Positions 42,932 through 50,973 of a DNA stretch of 64,000 nucleotides are shown here, one piece after another (position 1 is the first letter of the stretch; each line of letters opens with the position of its first letter). Source of the stretch: Gluconobacter potus (lineage in GTDB: Bacteria > Pseudomonadota > Alphaproteobacteria > Acetobacterales > Acetobacteraceae); the NCBI RefSeq assembly GCF_015244705.1, contig NZ_JABCQF010000001.1, positions 124,001-188,000 of the forward strand. The letters are read 5' to 3'. Position numbers and translations under genes: made by a program. The notes beneath the pieces were generated by a model. It was not told the DNA's origin and ran no database searches. It worked only from the letters and a program-made list of their open reading frames with translations.

Positions 42932-44434
42932 TCAGCCGCGGAAGAGGCTGAGCAGGGTGGAAGACTGCGAGTTCGCAATCGACAGCGACTGAACGGCCAG
43001 CTGCTGCTTCGTCTGAAGCGAGGTCAGCTTGGCGCTCTCTGCTGCCAGATCGGCGTCCGTCAGGGCGCCAACACCCGTCGTCAGGGCGTCGGACAGGCTG
43101 GACGTCGTGGTCTGGAGGTTGGAGATCGTCGAGCTGGAGTAACCGATCGTGGAGGCCATCCGCGTGACGCTCGAAATTGCGGCCTGAACAACCGCACTGA
43201 CGACCGAGGCGCCGGTGACTGCGGTTGCTGTTACGCCGGTTGTGGTGGTCGGAGTTGCAAACACACCTGCTGAGACTGTGCTCAGCTGGGTGCTTGTTGC
43301 GTCGATGGAGTTGCCGGCAATCGTCAGGTTGTTGCTGGAATCGCGGGACACGCCGAAGCCCTGGTATTCCATGGCTTGGGTTACCAGATCGACCTGTTCG
43401 ACGCTCTGTGCGCTCGACGTGCCACCCGTGGTGCTCAGGGAAGATGCGGAAGATGTATTGACGTCCGTGATGACGGACTGGGTCGTCACGTTTCCGTTGG
43501 CGTCGAATGCCGTGTTGGCGGTGTAGACGGAGTTGCCGTTGCCGTCCGTGGACTGGACGATGCTCTCTCCGTTTTTCAGCGAGTAGGTAATCGATCCATC
43601 TGATGCCGTCGTCTGGGAAACGATCGCATCAGTCGAACCTGAAGAAGTCAGCTTGCCATCTGTACCGAGCGTGAAATCACCACTGGTTCCGCCAACCGCC
43701 AGGCTGACCATATCCAGAGCAGTGCCCTGTCCAGCGGTGCTCTGGTCATCCGCTATGAAGTCGTAGGTGACAGACGGGCTGGCCGCGGTAGCGGTCGCAG
43801 TGCTCGAAGCGGCTGTGGTATTCTTCAGCTGGAGGACGTTATTCGTCGCCAGTGCATTGTCGGTCGTGCTGCTGCCAAGAGCCAGGGAGGAGCCGGACAT
43901 GTCCATGCTCAGGTTCGTCAGGCCGAGACCCGCAGACGTCGCATTGAAGCCGTTCTGCGTGAACATCGTGCCCTGGGAGTCCATGGCGGTCGACAGGCTC
44001 GTATAGGTCGTGCCGTTGCCCGTCGCGCCGGACAGCAGGTTCACGCCCTCGAACTTGGAACCCGAGGCGGCGGAATCGATGGAGGCCAGCGTCTGGGTGA
44101 TGGCGGCATTCAGCGTTGAGTTGTCAACGCCCGTCGTGTTCGTGCCGAGTGTGGTTGCGAGGGACTGCAGGGAAGCTGCGATGCTCGACAGGCCTGTCGT
44201 CGCCGTGTTCAGCACCTGAGCGGAGAACTGAAGGCCCGTCGAAACGCCCGACAGGGTCGAGAGCTGGGCGGTCATGTTCTGGGCAATGGAATACATTGCG
44301 GGATTGTCGGACGCCGTGTTGACCGACTTGCCCGTGGAGACCGCGTTTTCGGTCGCGGTCAGGTCAGCCGTCGTCTGGTTGAGGCTCTGGAGTGCGGCCA
44401 TTGCCGCAGTGTTCGTATTGATTGACAATGACAT
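42932..44434 (-). CDS. fliC: flagellin
   Basis: The 500-residue filament protein has the conserved helical ends: residues 1-130 (SLSINTNTAAMAALQSLNQTTADL, then TASDNPAMYSIAQNM) and the last 90 (GVGALTDADLAAESAKLTSLQTKQQLAVQSLSIANSQSSTLLSLF). The middle, about residues 150-410, is rich in Ser, Thr, Asn and Gly and forms the exposed filament surface, a likely site of glycosylation. No cysteine is present. The protein is exported by the flagellar secretion system without a signal peptide. flaF follows after 133 bp. No other flagellar genes are in the window. Confidence 0.95.
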   Translation of the reverse strand: MSLSINTNTAAMAALQSLNQTTADLTATENAVSTGKSVNTASDNPAMYSIAQNMTAQLSTLSGVSTGLQFSAQVLNTATTGLSSIAASLQSLATTLGTNTTGVDNSTLNAAITQTLASIDSAASGSKFEGVNLLSGATGNGTTYTSLSTAMDSQGTMFTQNGFNATSAGLGLTNLSMDMSGSSLALGSSTTDNALATNNVLQLKNTTAASSTATATAASPSVTYDFIADDQSTAGQGTALDMVSLAVGGTSGDFTLGTDGKLTSSGSTDAIVSQTTASDGSITYSLKNGESIVQSTDGNGNSVYTANTAFDANGNVTTQSVITDVNTSSASSLSTTGGTSSAQSVEQVDLVTQAMEYQGFGVSRDSSNNLTIAGNSIDATSTQLSTVSAGVFATPTTTTGVTATAVTGASVVSAVVQAAISSVTRMASTIGYSSSTISNLQTTTSSLSDALTTGVGALTDADLAAESAKLTSLQTKQQLAVQSLSIANSQSSTLLSLFRG

Positions 44435-44487
44435 TGAATCTGTTCTCCGTCGGTGCAGGTTTGCGGAGTCAGGATAGGGGGGAGTGG

Positions 44488-44515
44488 TTAACGGAAGCTG
44501 AATCCGTACCGTTAA
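44488..44515. promoter_or_regulatory. inverted repeat upstream of flagellin
   Basis: TTAACGG (44488-44494) and CCGTTAA (44509-44515) flank 14 bases, about 55-80 bp upstream of the flagellin start. The spacing (about two helical turns between half-site centres) suits a dimeric activator or repressor. No clear sigma-28 or sigma-54 promoter was found beside it. Confidence 0.4.
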
Positions 44516-44612
44516 AAAAAGCCCCCCGGAAATAAGGGAAAACTGGGAAACAACTGGTTAAATTCACGATTTTTCTTGCGATTCATATTCTGGAACGAAA
44601 TAAGAACACGCA

Positions 44613-45845
44613 ATGAAGAAATCCCTCTCCCAGCGCCTGGCGATTCTGTCCGATGCGGCGAAATACGATGCGTCCTGCGCGTCGAGCGGATCGGGGCGCA
44701 GGGACTCGGCAAAAAGTGGCGGTCTCGGCTCCACGACGGGAAACGGCATCTGTCACGCCTTCACGCCAGACGGGCGCTGCGTGTCGCTGCTCAAGATCCT
44801 GCTGACCAATTTCTGCGTCTATGACTGCGCCTACTGCATCAACCGCTCGTCCTCGAATGTGGAGCGCGCCCGCTTCACGCCGGAGGAGGTCGTGTGGCTC
44901 ACGCTGGAGTTCTACCGGCGCAACTGCATCGAGGGGCTGTTCCTGTCCTCGGGCATCATCCGCTCGTCCGATCACACGATGGAACAGCTCGTTCAGGTGG
45001 CACGGGATCTGCGGCTGAAGCACGGGTTCCGGGGCTACATCCATCTCAAGACCATCCCCGATGCGTCGCCGCGCCTGCTGGAAGAAGCGGGGCGTTATGC
45101 GGACCGTCTGTCGATTAATGTGGAAATGCCGACCGTGGCCGGGCTGGAGCAGTACGCACCGCAGAAAAAGGCGGCCGGTATCCGGCAGGCGATGGGCGAG
45201 ATGCGCCTGAAAATCGACGCGGGCAGGGAGCGCAGCCATACCGGCCGCCGGGCCGAGCGCTTCTCGCCGGGCGGGCAGAGCACGCAGATGATCGTGGGGG
45301 CGGATGCGGCGTCCGATCAGGATATCCTTGCCAGCAGCGCCAATCTTTACGGCTCCTACGGACTGCGGCGGGTCTATTATTCGGCTTTCAGCCCTATTCC
45401 CGATGCTTCCGCACTGTTGCCGGCGAAAAGCCCGCCGCTTCAGCGGGAACACAGGCTCTATCAGGCGGACTGGCTGTTCCGGTTCTATGGGTTCGCCTTC
45501 GGGGAGCTGACGGCCGGGCGTGCGGATGGGATGCTCGATCTGGAGCTGGATCCCAAGCTGGCTTGGGCGCTGGACAACCGGGCGCTGTTCCCGGTTGATC
45601 TGAACCGGGCATCGAAGGAAATGCTGCTGCGGGTGCCGGGGCTGGGGGTCAAGGCCGTCGCTGCCATTCTCAGGGCACGGCGGCATCAGGCGGTGCGGCT
45701 GGAGGATCTGGCGCGGCTGAATGTCTCCATCCGCAAGGTGCGCCCGTTCGTGCAGACGCCGGGCTGGAGCCCCGCCCGCCTGACCGACCGGCAGGATCTG
45801 CGCAGCCTGTTCAGCCCCGCGCCACAGCAGATGAGCCTTCTGTGA
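44613..45845 (+). CDS. radical SAM protein of the UdgX-linked DNA modification/repair family
   Basis: The 410-residue protein has an N-terminal cluster-binding motif Cys68-VYD-Cys72-AY-Cys75 (CX3CX2C) that reduces S-adenosylmethionine, a radical SAM barrel (EGLFLSSGIIRSSDHTMEQL, GGQSTQMIVGADAASDQDIL) and a C-terminal helix-hairpin-helix DNA-binding region (LLRVPGLGVKAVAAILRARR). It belongs to the 'rSAM linked to UDG' family, predicted to act in DNA repair or modification. Its stop overlaps the next gene, the UdgX fusion, by 4 bp, so the two are co-translated. The reaction is unknown. Confidence 0.88.
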   Translation: MKKSLSQRLAILSDAAKYDASCASSGSGRRDSAKSGGLGSTTGNGICHAFTPDGRCVSLLKILLTNFCVYDCAYCINRSSSNVERARFTPEEVVWLTLEFYRRNCIEGLFLSSGIIRSSDHTMEQLVQVARDLRLKHGFRGYIHLKTIPDASPRLLEEAGRYADRLSINVEMPTVAGLEQYAPQKKAAGIRQAMGEMRLKIDAGRERSHTGRRAERFSPGGQSTQMIVGADAASDQDILASSANLYGSYGLRRVYYSAFSPIPDASALLPAKSPPLQREHRLYQADWLFRFYGFAFGELTAGRADGMLDLELDPKLAWALDNRALFPVDLNRASKEMLLRVPGLGVKAVAAILRARRHQAVRLEDLARLNVSIRKVRPFVQTPGWSPARLTDRQDLRSLFSPAPQQMSLL

Positions 45846-47344
45846 CCCGTTATGTCCTGACGCTTGAGGATAGTGCGGCCTTTGAACCTTGGCGGGAGAT
45901 GGCGCGGGCAGCCTTGCAGCGCGCGATCCCGCCTGAGGCCATCGACTGGCGCATCCGGGGTGGCGAGACGGATCTTTTCGGCCAGATCACCGATGATGGC
46001 GATGGACTGGAAGCGCTGACGGCCCTGCCTGTCGTGAAAACCGTGACCTTGCGGGCATCCTGCATCGCGCTGCTGCGGGACCTGTTGTGCCATTCCGATC
46101 CCGGTCGGTTCGCGCTCGCCTACCGGATCGCCTGGCGGGTGCAGGGCAATCCGCATCTGCTGGAAGTGGTGACGGATGCCGACATCACCAGGGCGCGGAT
46201 CATGGTGCGGCAGAACCGGGAGGACTGCCACAAGATGGCGTCTTTCCTCCGCTTCCGGGAAGAGCCGCTCCAGCAGGGCGAAGAGCAGGACGGGAGACGG
46301 AGGCGCTTCCTCGCCTGGTTCGAGCCGCAGCATCATATTCTCGAACGCATCGCCCCGTTCTTCTCCAGGCGCTTTACGGACATGGACTGGGTGATCCTTA
46401 CCCCGCGCGGATCGATCCGCTGGGACGGGAAAGGGCTGGTCTGCAGTCCGGAACCCTGCAAGCGACCGGAACTGGACGACGGGTTCGGGGAACTGTGGGA
46501 CACCTACTATGCCTCGACCTTCAATCCGGCCCGTGTGCGCACGAAAGCGATGCGCCGTGAAATGCCCGGCCGTTACTGGAAGAACCTGCCGGAAACCCGC
46601 CTGATCCCGCAGCTCGTCGCCGGAGCCGAGGCGCGGGTGCGGACGATGGCGGAACAGGAACTCCGGCCCGCACCGGCCTTTCATGAGCGTCTGCGGGCCC
46701 GGGAGCAGCTTCCGGCCGAACTGATGCCGGATGTGGCGGAGAACCTTGAGGATCTGGCCGCTCGGGTCCGGACCTGCACGGCCTGTCCGCTGCACTGCTC
46801 GGCGACGCAGGCGGTTGTGGGAGAGGGGCCGGCAGATGCGCGCATCATGGTCGTCGGAGAGCAGCCGGGCGATCAGGAGGATCTGGCAGGGCGGCCATTC
46901 GTCGGTCCGGCAGGGCAGCTCCTGCATGAGGCACTCGGAGAGGCCGGGGTCGATCGCGGCGCGCTGTATCTGACGAACGCCGTCAAGCATTTCCGCTTCC
47001 GCCTTCAGGGACGGCGACGCATCCATCAGAACCCGGAGGCAGGGCATGTGGCGGCCTGCCGTCCCTGGCTGGAGCAGGAAATCGCGCTGATCCGTCCGAA
47101 ACTCATCGTCTCGCTGGGGGCCACGCCGCTCAGGGCGCTGGACGGACCGGGCATGGCGATGTCGGATGTGCGCGGAACGTCATGGACGGTGGGGCGTGGC
47201 GAAAATGCTGTCTGGCGTCTGGCACTTGCCCATCCGTCCTGGTTGCTGCGGCTGGGAGAGGGTGCGCAGGGAGACAGCGAGCGACAGCGCTTCGTCGAGG
47301 GGCTCGCCCGTCTGCGGGACTTTACGGATCAATCGGGGTCGTAA
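45842..47344 (+). CDS. DUF4130 - UdgX-type uracil-DNA glycosylase fusion
   Basis: The 500-residue protein joins two modules. Residues 1 to about 260 match the DUF4130 'probable DNA metabolism protein' family (RYVLTLEDSAAFEPWREMARAAL ... FEPQHHILERIAPFFSRRF). Residues about 310-500 are a family 4-like uracil-DNA glycosylase: four Cys for an iron-sulfur cluster, VVGEQPGDQEDLAGRPFVGPAGQLL, and a UdgX loop with His395 in GRRRIHQ. In UdgX this His forms a covalent bond to the abasic sugar after uracil removal. The tight pairing with the radical SAM gene matches other genomes; the combined function is not established. Confidence 0.88.
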   Translation: MTRYVLTLEDSAAFEPWREMARAALQRAIPPEAIDWRIRGGETDLFGQITDDGDGLEALTALPVVKTVTLRASCIALLRDLLCHSDPGRFALAYRIAWRVQGNPHLLEVVTDADITRARIMVRQNREDCHKMASFLRFREEPLQQGEEQDGRRRRFLAWFEPQHHILERIAPFFSRRFTDMDWVILTPRGSIRWDGKGLVCSPEPCKRPELDDGFGELWDTYYASTFNPARVRTKAMRREMPGRYWKNLPETRLIPQLVAGAEARVRTMAEQELRPAPAFHERLRAREQLPAELMPDVAENLEDLAARVRTCTACPLHCSATQAVVGEGPADARIMVVGEQPGDQEDLAGRPFVGPAGQLLHEALGEAGVDRGALYLTNAVKHFRFRLQGRRRIHQNPEAGHVAACRPWLEQEIALIRPKLIVSLGATPLRALDGPGMAMSDVRGTSWTVGRGENAVWRLALAHPSWLLRLGEGAQGDSERQRFVEGLARLRDFTDQSGS

Positions 47345-47428
47345 GCGACAGGACAGGGGACGCTGCCGGGAGAATGGAAACGGATCAGTTTTTTCCCGCT
47401 TGAAGCCCGTGAGACGATATGTCATGGA

Positions 47429-47447
47429 TGACCGAACCGATCGGTCA
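47429..47447. promoter_or_regulatory. TetR-type operator 1, ahead of emrA
   Basis: TGACCGA-ACCGA-TCGGTCA is a 7-bp perfect inverted repeat with a 5-bp spacer. An almost identical site (one base different, in the spacer) occurs at 50922-50940 between the TetR gene and the outer-membrane factor gene. Position about 77 bp upstream of the EmrA-like start suggests repression of the efflux operon. Confidence 0.8.
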
Positions 47448-47523
47448 GTAGAGGGTTTCCAGGCCCCGCACAGCACATCCGGTCACGATCTGACAGACCT
47501 GTTTTCAAAGCGAGACAAACATT

Positions 47524-48630
47524 ATGGCGCAAGGCGATCAGGCCGATCACGCGCAGGGTGACACGACATCCGACAAGAACGGAAAGCCGCAGAAAAAGCG
47601 TCATCCCCTTGTCCGGATCGCGCTGATCCTGCTGGTGGTTCTGGTTCTCGTGGGTATCGGGGCCTATCTTTTCCTGACCCGCAACAACATCGAGACGGAT
47701 GACGCCTATACGGCTGGTCGCAAGATCGCCATTGCGCCCCACGTCAACGGTTACGTCACGCAGCTTCTGGTGAACGACAACCAGTTCGTCCATGCGGGTG
47801 ACCTGCTCGTGCGGATTGACAGCCGGGACTATGCGGCGTCTCTGAACAAGGCCGAAGCCGCCGTGTCGCAGGCGAAAGCCAATATCGACGCGTATCAGCT
47901 GCTGCTGGCCGTGGCGCACAAGAACTTCCCGGGACAGCTTGTCACGGCACAGGGCAATCTTGCCGCCGCCCAGGCGCAGCTCGTCAAGGCCGAAGCCGAT
48001 TACCGCCGCCAGCGCTCGGTGGCCCGCGCCGCCACCTCGCAGCAGGATATCGACTATGCCCGCGCCGCGCTGGATCAGGCGAAAGCCCGCGTCCTTCAGG
48101 CCCAGGGCCAGCTGACGCAGGCCGAGCCGGTCAAGGAAAACGTGGCCAACGCCGATGCCCGCGTCACGCAGGAACAGGCTGCCCTGGCCTCGGCCAATGC
48201 CGATCTGACGCAGGCGCGCCTGAACCTCGAATGGACGGAAGTCCGCGCCCCGCACGACGGCTGGATTTCCCAGCGTAACGTCGAGCGCGGCAACTTCGTG
48301 CAGACCGGCCAGCAGATGTTCTCCATCGTCGAGCCGGAAGTCTGGATCGTGGCGAACTACAAGGAAACGCAGCTCACCCATATGCGTCCGGGCCAGAAGG
48401 TGGACATCGAGGTCGATGCCTATCCGCAGCTCGAACTGCATGGCCACGTGGACTCCATCCAGCTCGGCTCGGGTGAGTCCTTCAGTGCCTTCCCGCCGGA
48501 GAATGCGACCGGCAACTTCGTGAAGACGGTGCAGCGTATCCCGGTGAAAATCGTGCTGGACAGCGGTCTTGATCCGAACATTCCGCTGGCCCTTGGTCTG
48601 TCTGTCGTGCCGACGGTCTATGTGAAATGA
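47524..48630 (+). CDS. emrA: HlyD/EmrA-family membrane fusion protein
   Basis: The 368-residue periplasmic adaptor has a Lys-rich cytoplasmic start, one membrane helix (IALILLVVLVLVGIGAYLFL), a biotinyl-lipoyl-like half-motif (KIAIAPHVNGYVTQLLVNDNQFVHAGDLLVRID), a long coiled-coil hairpin (about residues 95-225) and the second half-motif (EVRAPHDGWISQRNVERGNFVQTG), followed by the beta-barrel domain. It links the inner-membrane pump to the outer-membrane factor. The stop overlaps the pump gene start (ATGA). Expression is probably controlled by the operator at 47429-47447. Confidence 0.92.
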   Translation: MAQGDQADHAQGDTTSDKNGKPQKKRHPLVRIALILLVVLVLVGIGAYLFLTRNNIETDDAYTAGRKIAIAPHVNGYVTQLLVNDNQFVHAGDLLVRIDSRDYAASLNKAEAAVSQAKANIDAYQLLLAVAHKNFPGQLVTAQGNLAAAQAQLVKAEADYRRQRSVARAATSQQDIDYARAALDQAKARVLQAQGQLTQAEPVKENVANADARVTQEQAALASANADLTQARLNLEWTEVRAPHDGWISQRNVERGNFVQTGQQMFSIVEPEVWIVANYKETQLTHMRPGQKVDIEVDAYPQLELHGHVDSIQLGSGESFSAFPPENATGNFVKTVQRIPVKIVLDSGLDPNIPLALGLSVVPTVYVK

Positions 48631-50204
48631 GCGATACTGCCGGGCATCAGGACTGGAAACCCAGTCACAATCCGTGGCTTGTGGCCGTCACGGTCACGCT
48701 GGCGGCCTTCATGGAGGTGCTGGACACCACCATCGTCAACGTGGCGCTGCCGCATATCGCGGGATCGCTCGGCAGTTCGTATGATGACGCCACCTGGGCG
48801 CTCACGTCCTATCTGGTGGCGAACGGAATCGTCCTGACGATTTCGGGCTGGCTGTCGCGACTGTTCGGCCGCAAGCGCTACTTCCTGATCTGCATCACGA
48901 TGTTCACCGTCTCGTCCTTCCTGTGCGGACTGGCGACGTCGCTGCCGATGCTCGTGGTGTTCCGGCTCATGCAGGGCTTCTTCGGCGGCGGCCTGCAACC
49001 CAGCCAGCAATCGATCATTCTCGACACGTTCCCGCCCGAAAAGCGCGGTGCAGCGTTCGGCCTGACGGCCATCGCCACCATCGTCGGCCCGGTTCTGGGC
49101 CCAATGCTGGGCGGCTACCTGACGGATAATTTCTCCTGGCGCTGGATCTTCTTCGTCAACGTGCCCTTCGGCATCATCACGGTCATGGCCGTGACGGCCT
49201 TCGTCGAGGACCCGCCCTGGGAGCGCCAGAAGCGCGAGAAGGTGGATGTGGTCGGTATCAGCCTGATCACGCTGGGTCTCGGCTGTCTCGAAGTCATGTG
49301 TGACCGTGGCGAGGATGACGACTGGTTCGGTTCGCCCTTCATCGTCACCATGGCCGTGCTGGGTGCGATCGGCGTCATCGGGGCGATCCTGTGGCTGTGC
49401 TATGCGAAGAACCCGCTGGTCCGTCTGTCCGTTCTCAAGGATCGCAACTTCGCGACCGGCATGCTGCTGATCTCGATGGTTGGCGCCACGCTGTATGCGT
49501 CCGCCATCATCGTTCCGCAGTTCGCGCAGCAGGTGCTTGGCTATACCGCGACGAATTCGGGCCTGCTTCTTGCCCCCGGTGGCGTGGCGGTGATCTGCCT
49601 GATCCCGATCGTGGGCCGGCTGATGAAGTTCATCCAGATGCGCTATCTCATCGCCTTCGGGTTCTTCGCGATGGGCATGGCCATGTTCCAGGCCTCGAAC
49701 CTCTATGCCGGGACGGATTTCCGGCACCTGATGTTCTACCGCATCAGCCAGACGGCCTCGCTGGCCTTCCTGTTCGTGCCGATCTCGACGATCGCCTATT
49801 CGACCCTGCCGCGCGAGCTGAACTCGGATGCGTCGGCCCTGTTCTCGATGGCCCGGAACTATGTCGGCTCGCTGGCGATTTCGCTCGCCACGGCGGCCAT
49901 TATCGAGACCCGGCAGCGGCATCAGACCTATGTGACGGACCACATGACCCCGGCCAACCCGGAGTTCAACAGCTATATCGCGACTGTCCAGCAGGCTGCG
50001 CAGGCGCATGGTATGGCTCCCGCGCAGGCGCATAACTTCGCCATTTACCGGCTTTTTCAGGAGTTTACCTCACAGGTCTCCATGCTGGCCTATAACGAGG
50101 TGTTCGACTGGATTGGCGTGATCGCGCTGTTCGTCGTGCCGCTGTGCTTCCTGCTGTCACCCAACGGCAAGAAGGCGGCCCAGGCCTCGGGCGGCGGTCA
50201 CTGA
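48627..50204 (+). CDS. emrB: DHA2-family multidrug MFS transporter (EmrB-like)
   Basis: The 525-residue inner-membrane pump has 14 predicted helices, the DHA2 motif LDTTIVNVALPHIAGSLG in helix 1 and the motif C-like LMQGFFGGGLQPSQQS, GPVLGPMLGGYLTDNFSWRWIFFVNVPFG after helix 5. Together with the EmrA-like adaptor and the NodT-type channel it should expel drugs or toxic metabolites (organic acids, phenolics) to the medium, driven by protons. Its end overlaps the convergent TetR gene by 7 bp. Confidence 0.94.
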   Translation: MSDTAGHQDWKPSHNPWLVAVTVTLAAFMEVLDTTIVNVALPHIAGSLGSSYDDATWALTSYLVANGIVLTISGWLSRLFGRKRYFLICITMFTVSSFLCGLATSLPMLVVFRLMQGFFGGGLQPSQQSIILDTFPPEKRGAAFGLTAIATIVGPVLGPMLGGYLTDNFSWRWIFFVNVPFGIITVMAVTAFVEDPPWERQKREKVDVVGISLITLGLGCLEVMCDRGEDDDWFGSPFIVTMAVLGAIGVIGAILWLCYAKNPLVRLSVLKDRNFATGMLLISMVGATLYASAIIVPQFAQQVLGYTATNSGLLLAPGGVAVICLIPIVGRLMKFIQMRYLIAFGFFAMGMAMFQASNLYAGTDFRHLMFYRISQTASLAFLFVPISTIAYSTLPRELNSDASALFSMARNYVGSLAISLATAAIIETRQRHQTYVTDHMTPANPEFNSYIATVQQAAQAHGMAPAQAHNFAIYRLFQEFTSQVSMLAYNEVFDWIGVIALFVVPLCFLLSPNGKKAAQASGGGH

Positions 50205-50875
50205 TGGCGCGGTTCGTAGATCTTCAGGAAGCTGTCGGCCGTGAAGGCGGCGAATTCCGCGATTGCGGCGTCGCTGTCATCGACCGGCAGCCCGAAACGG
50301 CGGCGCTGCACGATGCGGGCCTGGCACATGAGCATGAACTGCTCGGCCGACAGGCGCGGATCGGCAATGTCCAGCTCGCCGCGGGCCACGATGCGCGTCA
50401 GATATTCCGTGAGGTTGCTGAGCTTTCGGTCGAAGCCATAGCGCCAGAACGTGTCGGCCAGATTGGGGAATTTCTCGACCTCGCCCACGATGATGCGATA
50501 CAGCCCCAGCGCCATTGGGGAAATCAGCATATGGACCGCCATTTCCGCAAACCGGATCAACGTGAGGCGGACGGACTGTTCATCGTTGCGCGACAGCGCC
50601 TCGATGGGCGCAAGACGGCAGCGGGCCTGCTCCTCGAAGAACGCGGAGAACAGGGACGCCTTGCCATCGAAGTGGTTGTACAGCGTCCCCTTGGACACAC
50701 CTGCCATCTGCGCGATGCGGGACATGGACGCCCCTTCGTATCCGTTTGCCAGAAAAACCGTTCCGGCACCTTTCAGGATCTGTTCGCGCTTGGCGCACCC
50801 CGCAGGCTCGGCGCTGGCAGCCCCGTCGGCTCCGGCGGAAGGGCCCGCGCTGCCGTCGTCCATGATGCCCGTCAT
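50198..50875 (-). CDS. TetR-family repressor of the efflux genes
   Basis: The 225-residue protein has a disordered Gly/Ala-rich N-terminus (about 25 residues), a TetR DNA-binding domain (KREQILKGAGTVFLANGYEGASMSRIAQMAGVSKGTLYNHFDGKASLFSAFFEE) and an AefR-like C-terminal ligand domain. It lies between the pump and channel genes on the opposite strand and diverges from the channel gene, with one of two matching 19-bp operators in the intergenic region. It likely represses itself and both efflux transcripts until a ligand binds. ATG at 50863 is an alternative start. Confidence 0.92.
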   Translation of the reverse strand: MTGIMDDGSAGPSAGADGAASAEPAGCAKREQILKGAGTVFLANGYEGASMSRIAQMAGVSKGTLYNHFDGKASLFSAFFEEQARCRLAPIEALSRNDEQSVRLTLIRFAEMAVHMLISPMALGLYRIIVGEVEKFPNLADTFWRYGFDRKLSNLTEYLTRIVARGELDIADPRLSAEQFMLMCQARIVQRRRFGLPVDDSDAAIAEFAAFTADSFLKIYEPRHQ

Positions 50876-50898
50876 GTGAGCGAGAGATCCTTCTGTCC

Positions 50899-50917
50899 GT
50901 CAGGTCGAGTTCCTGAC
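50899..50917. promoter_or_regulatory. second dyad in the tetR-nodT intergenic region
   Basis: GTCAGG and CCTGAC form a 6-bp inverted repeat with a 7-bp spacer, 5 bp left of TetR operator 2. Its sequence differs from the TetR operator, so it may be a site for a different regulator or a chance repeat. Confidence 0.3.
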
Positions 50918-50921
50918 ATGC

Positions 50922-50940
50922 TGACCGAACCGGTCGGTCA
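50922..50940. promoter_or_regulatory. TetR-type operator 2, between tetR and nodT-like genes
   Basis: TGACCGA-ACCGG-TCGGTCA has the same half-sites and spacer length as operator 1 at 47429-47447. It lies 33 bp upstream of the outer-membrane factor start and 46 bp upstream of tetR, so it can control both. Confidence 0.8.
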
Positions 50941-50973
50941 CCGCAAGATCATTTCCGCCTCAGGAGTTTCTTT

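Noticed and set aside
47421-47510. Short frame starting at 47424 across the efflux operator
   Set aside because: The ATG overlaps the TetR operator, has no ribosome motif and encodes a short peptide with no features; the real gene starts at 47524.
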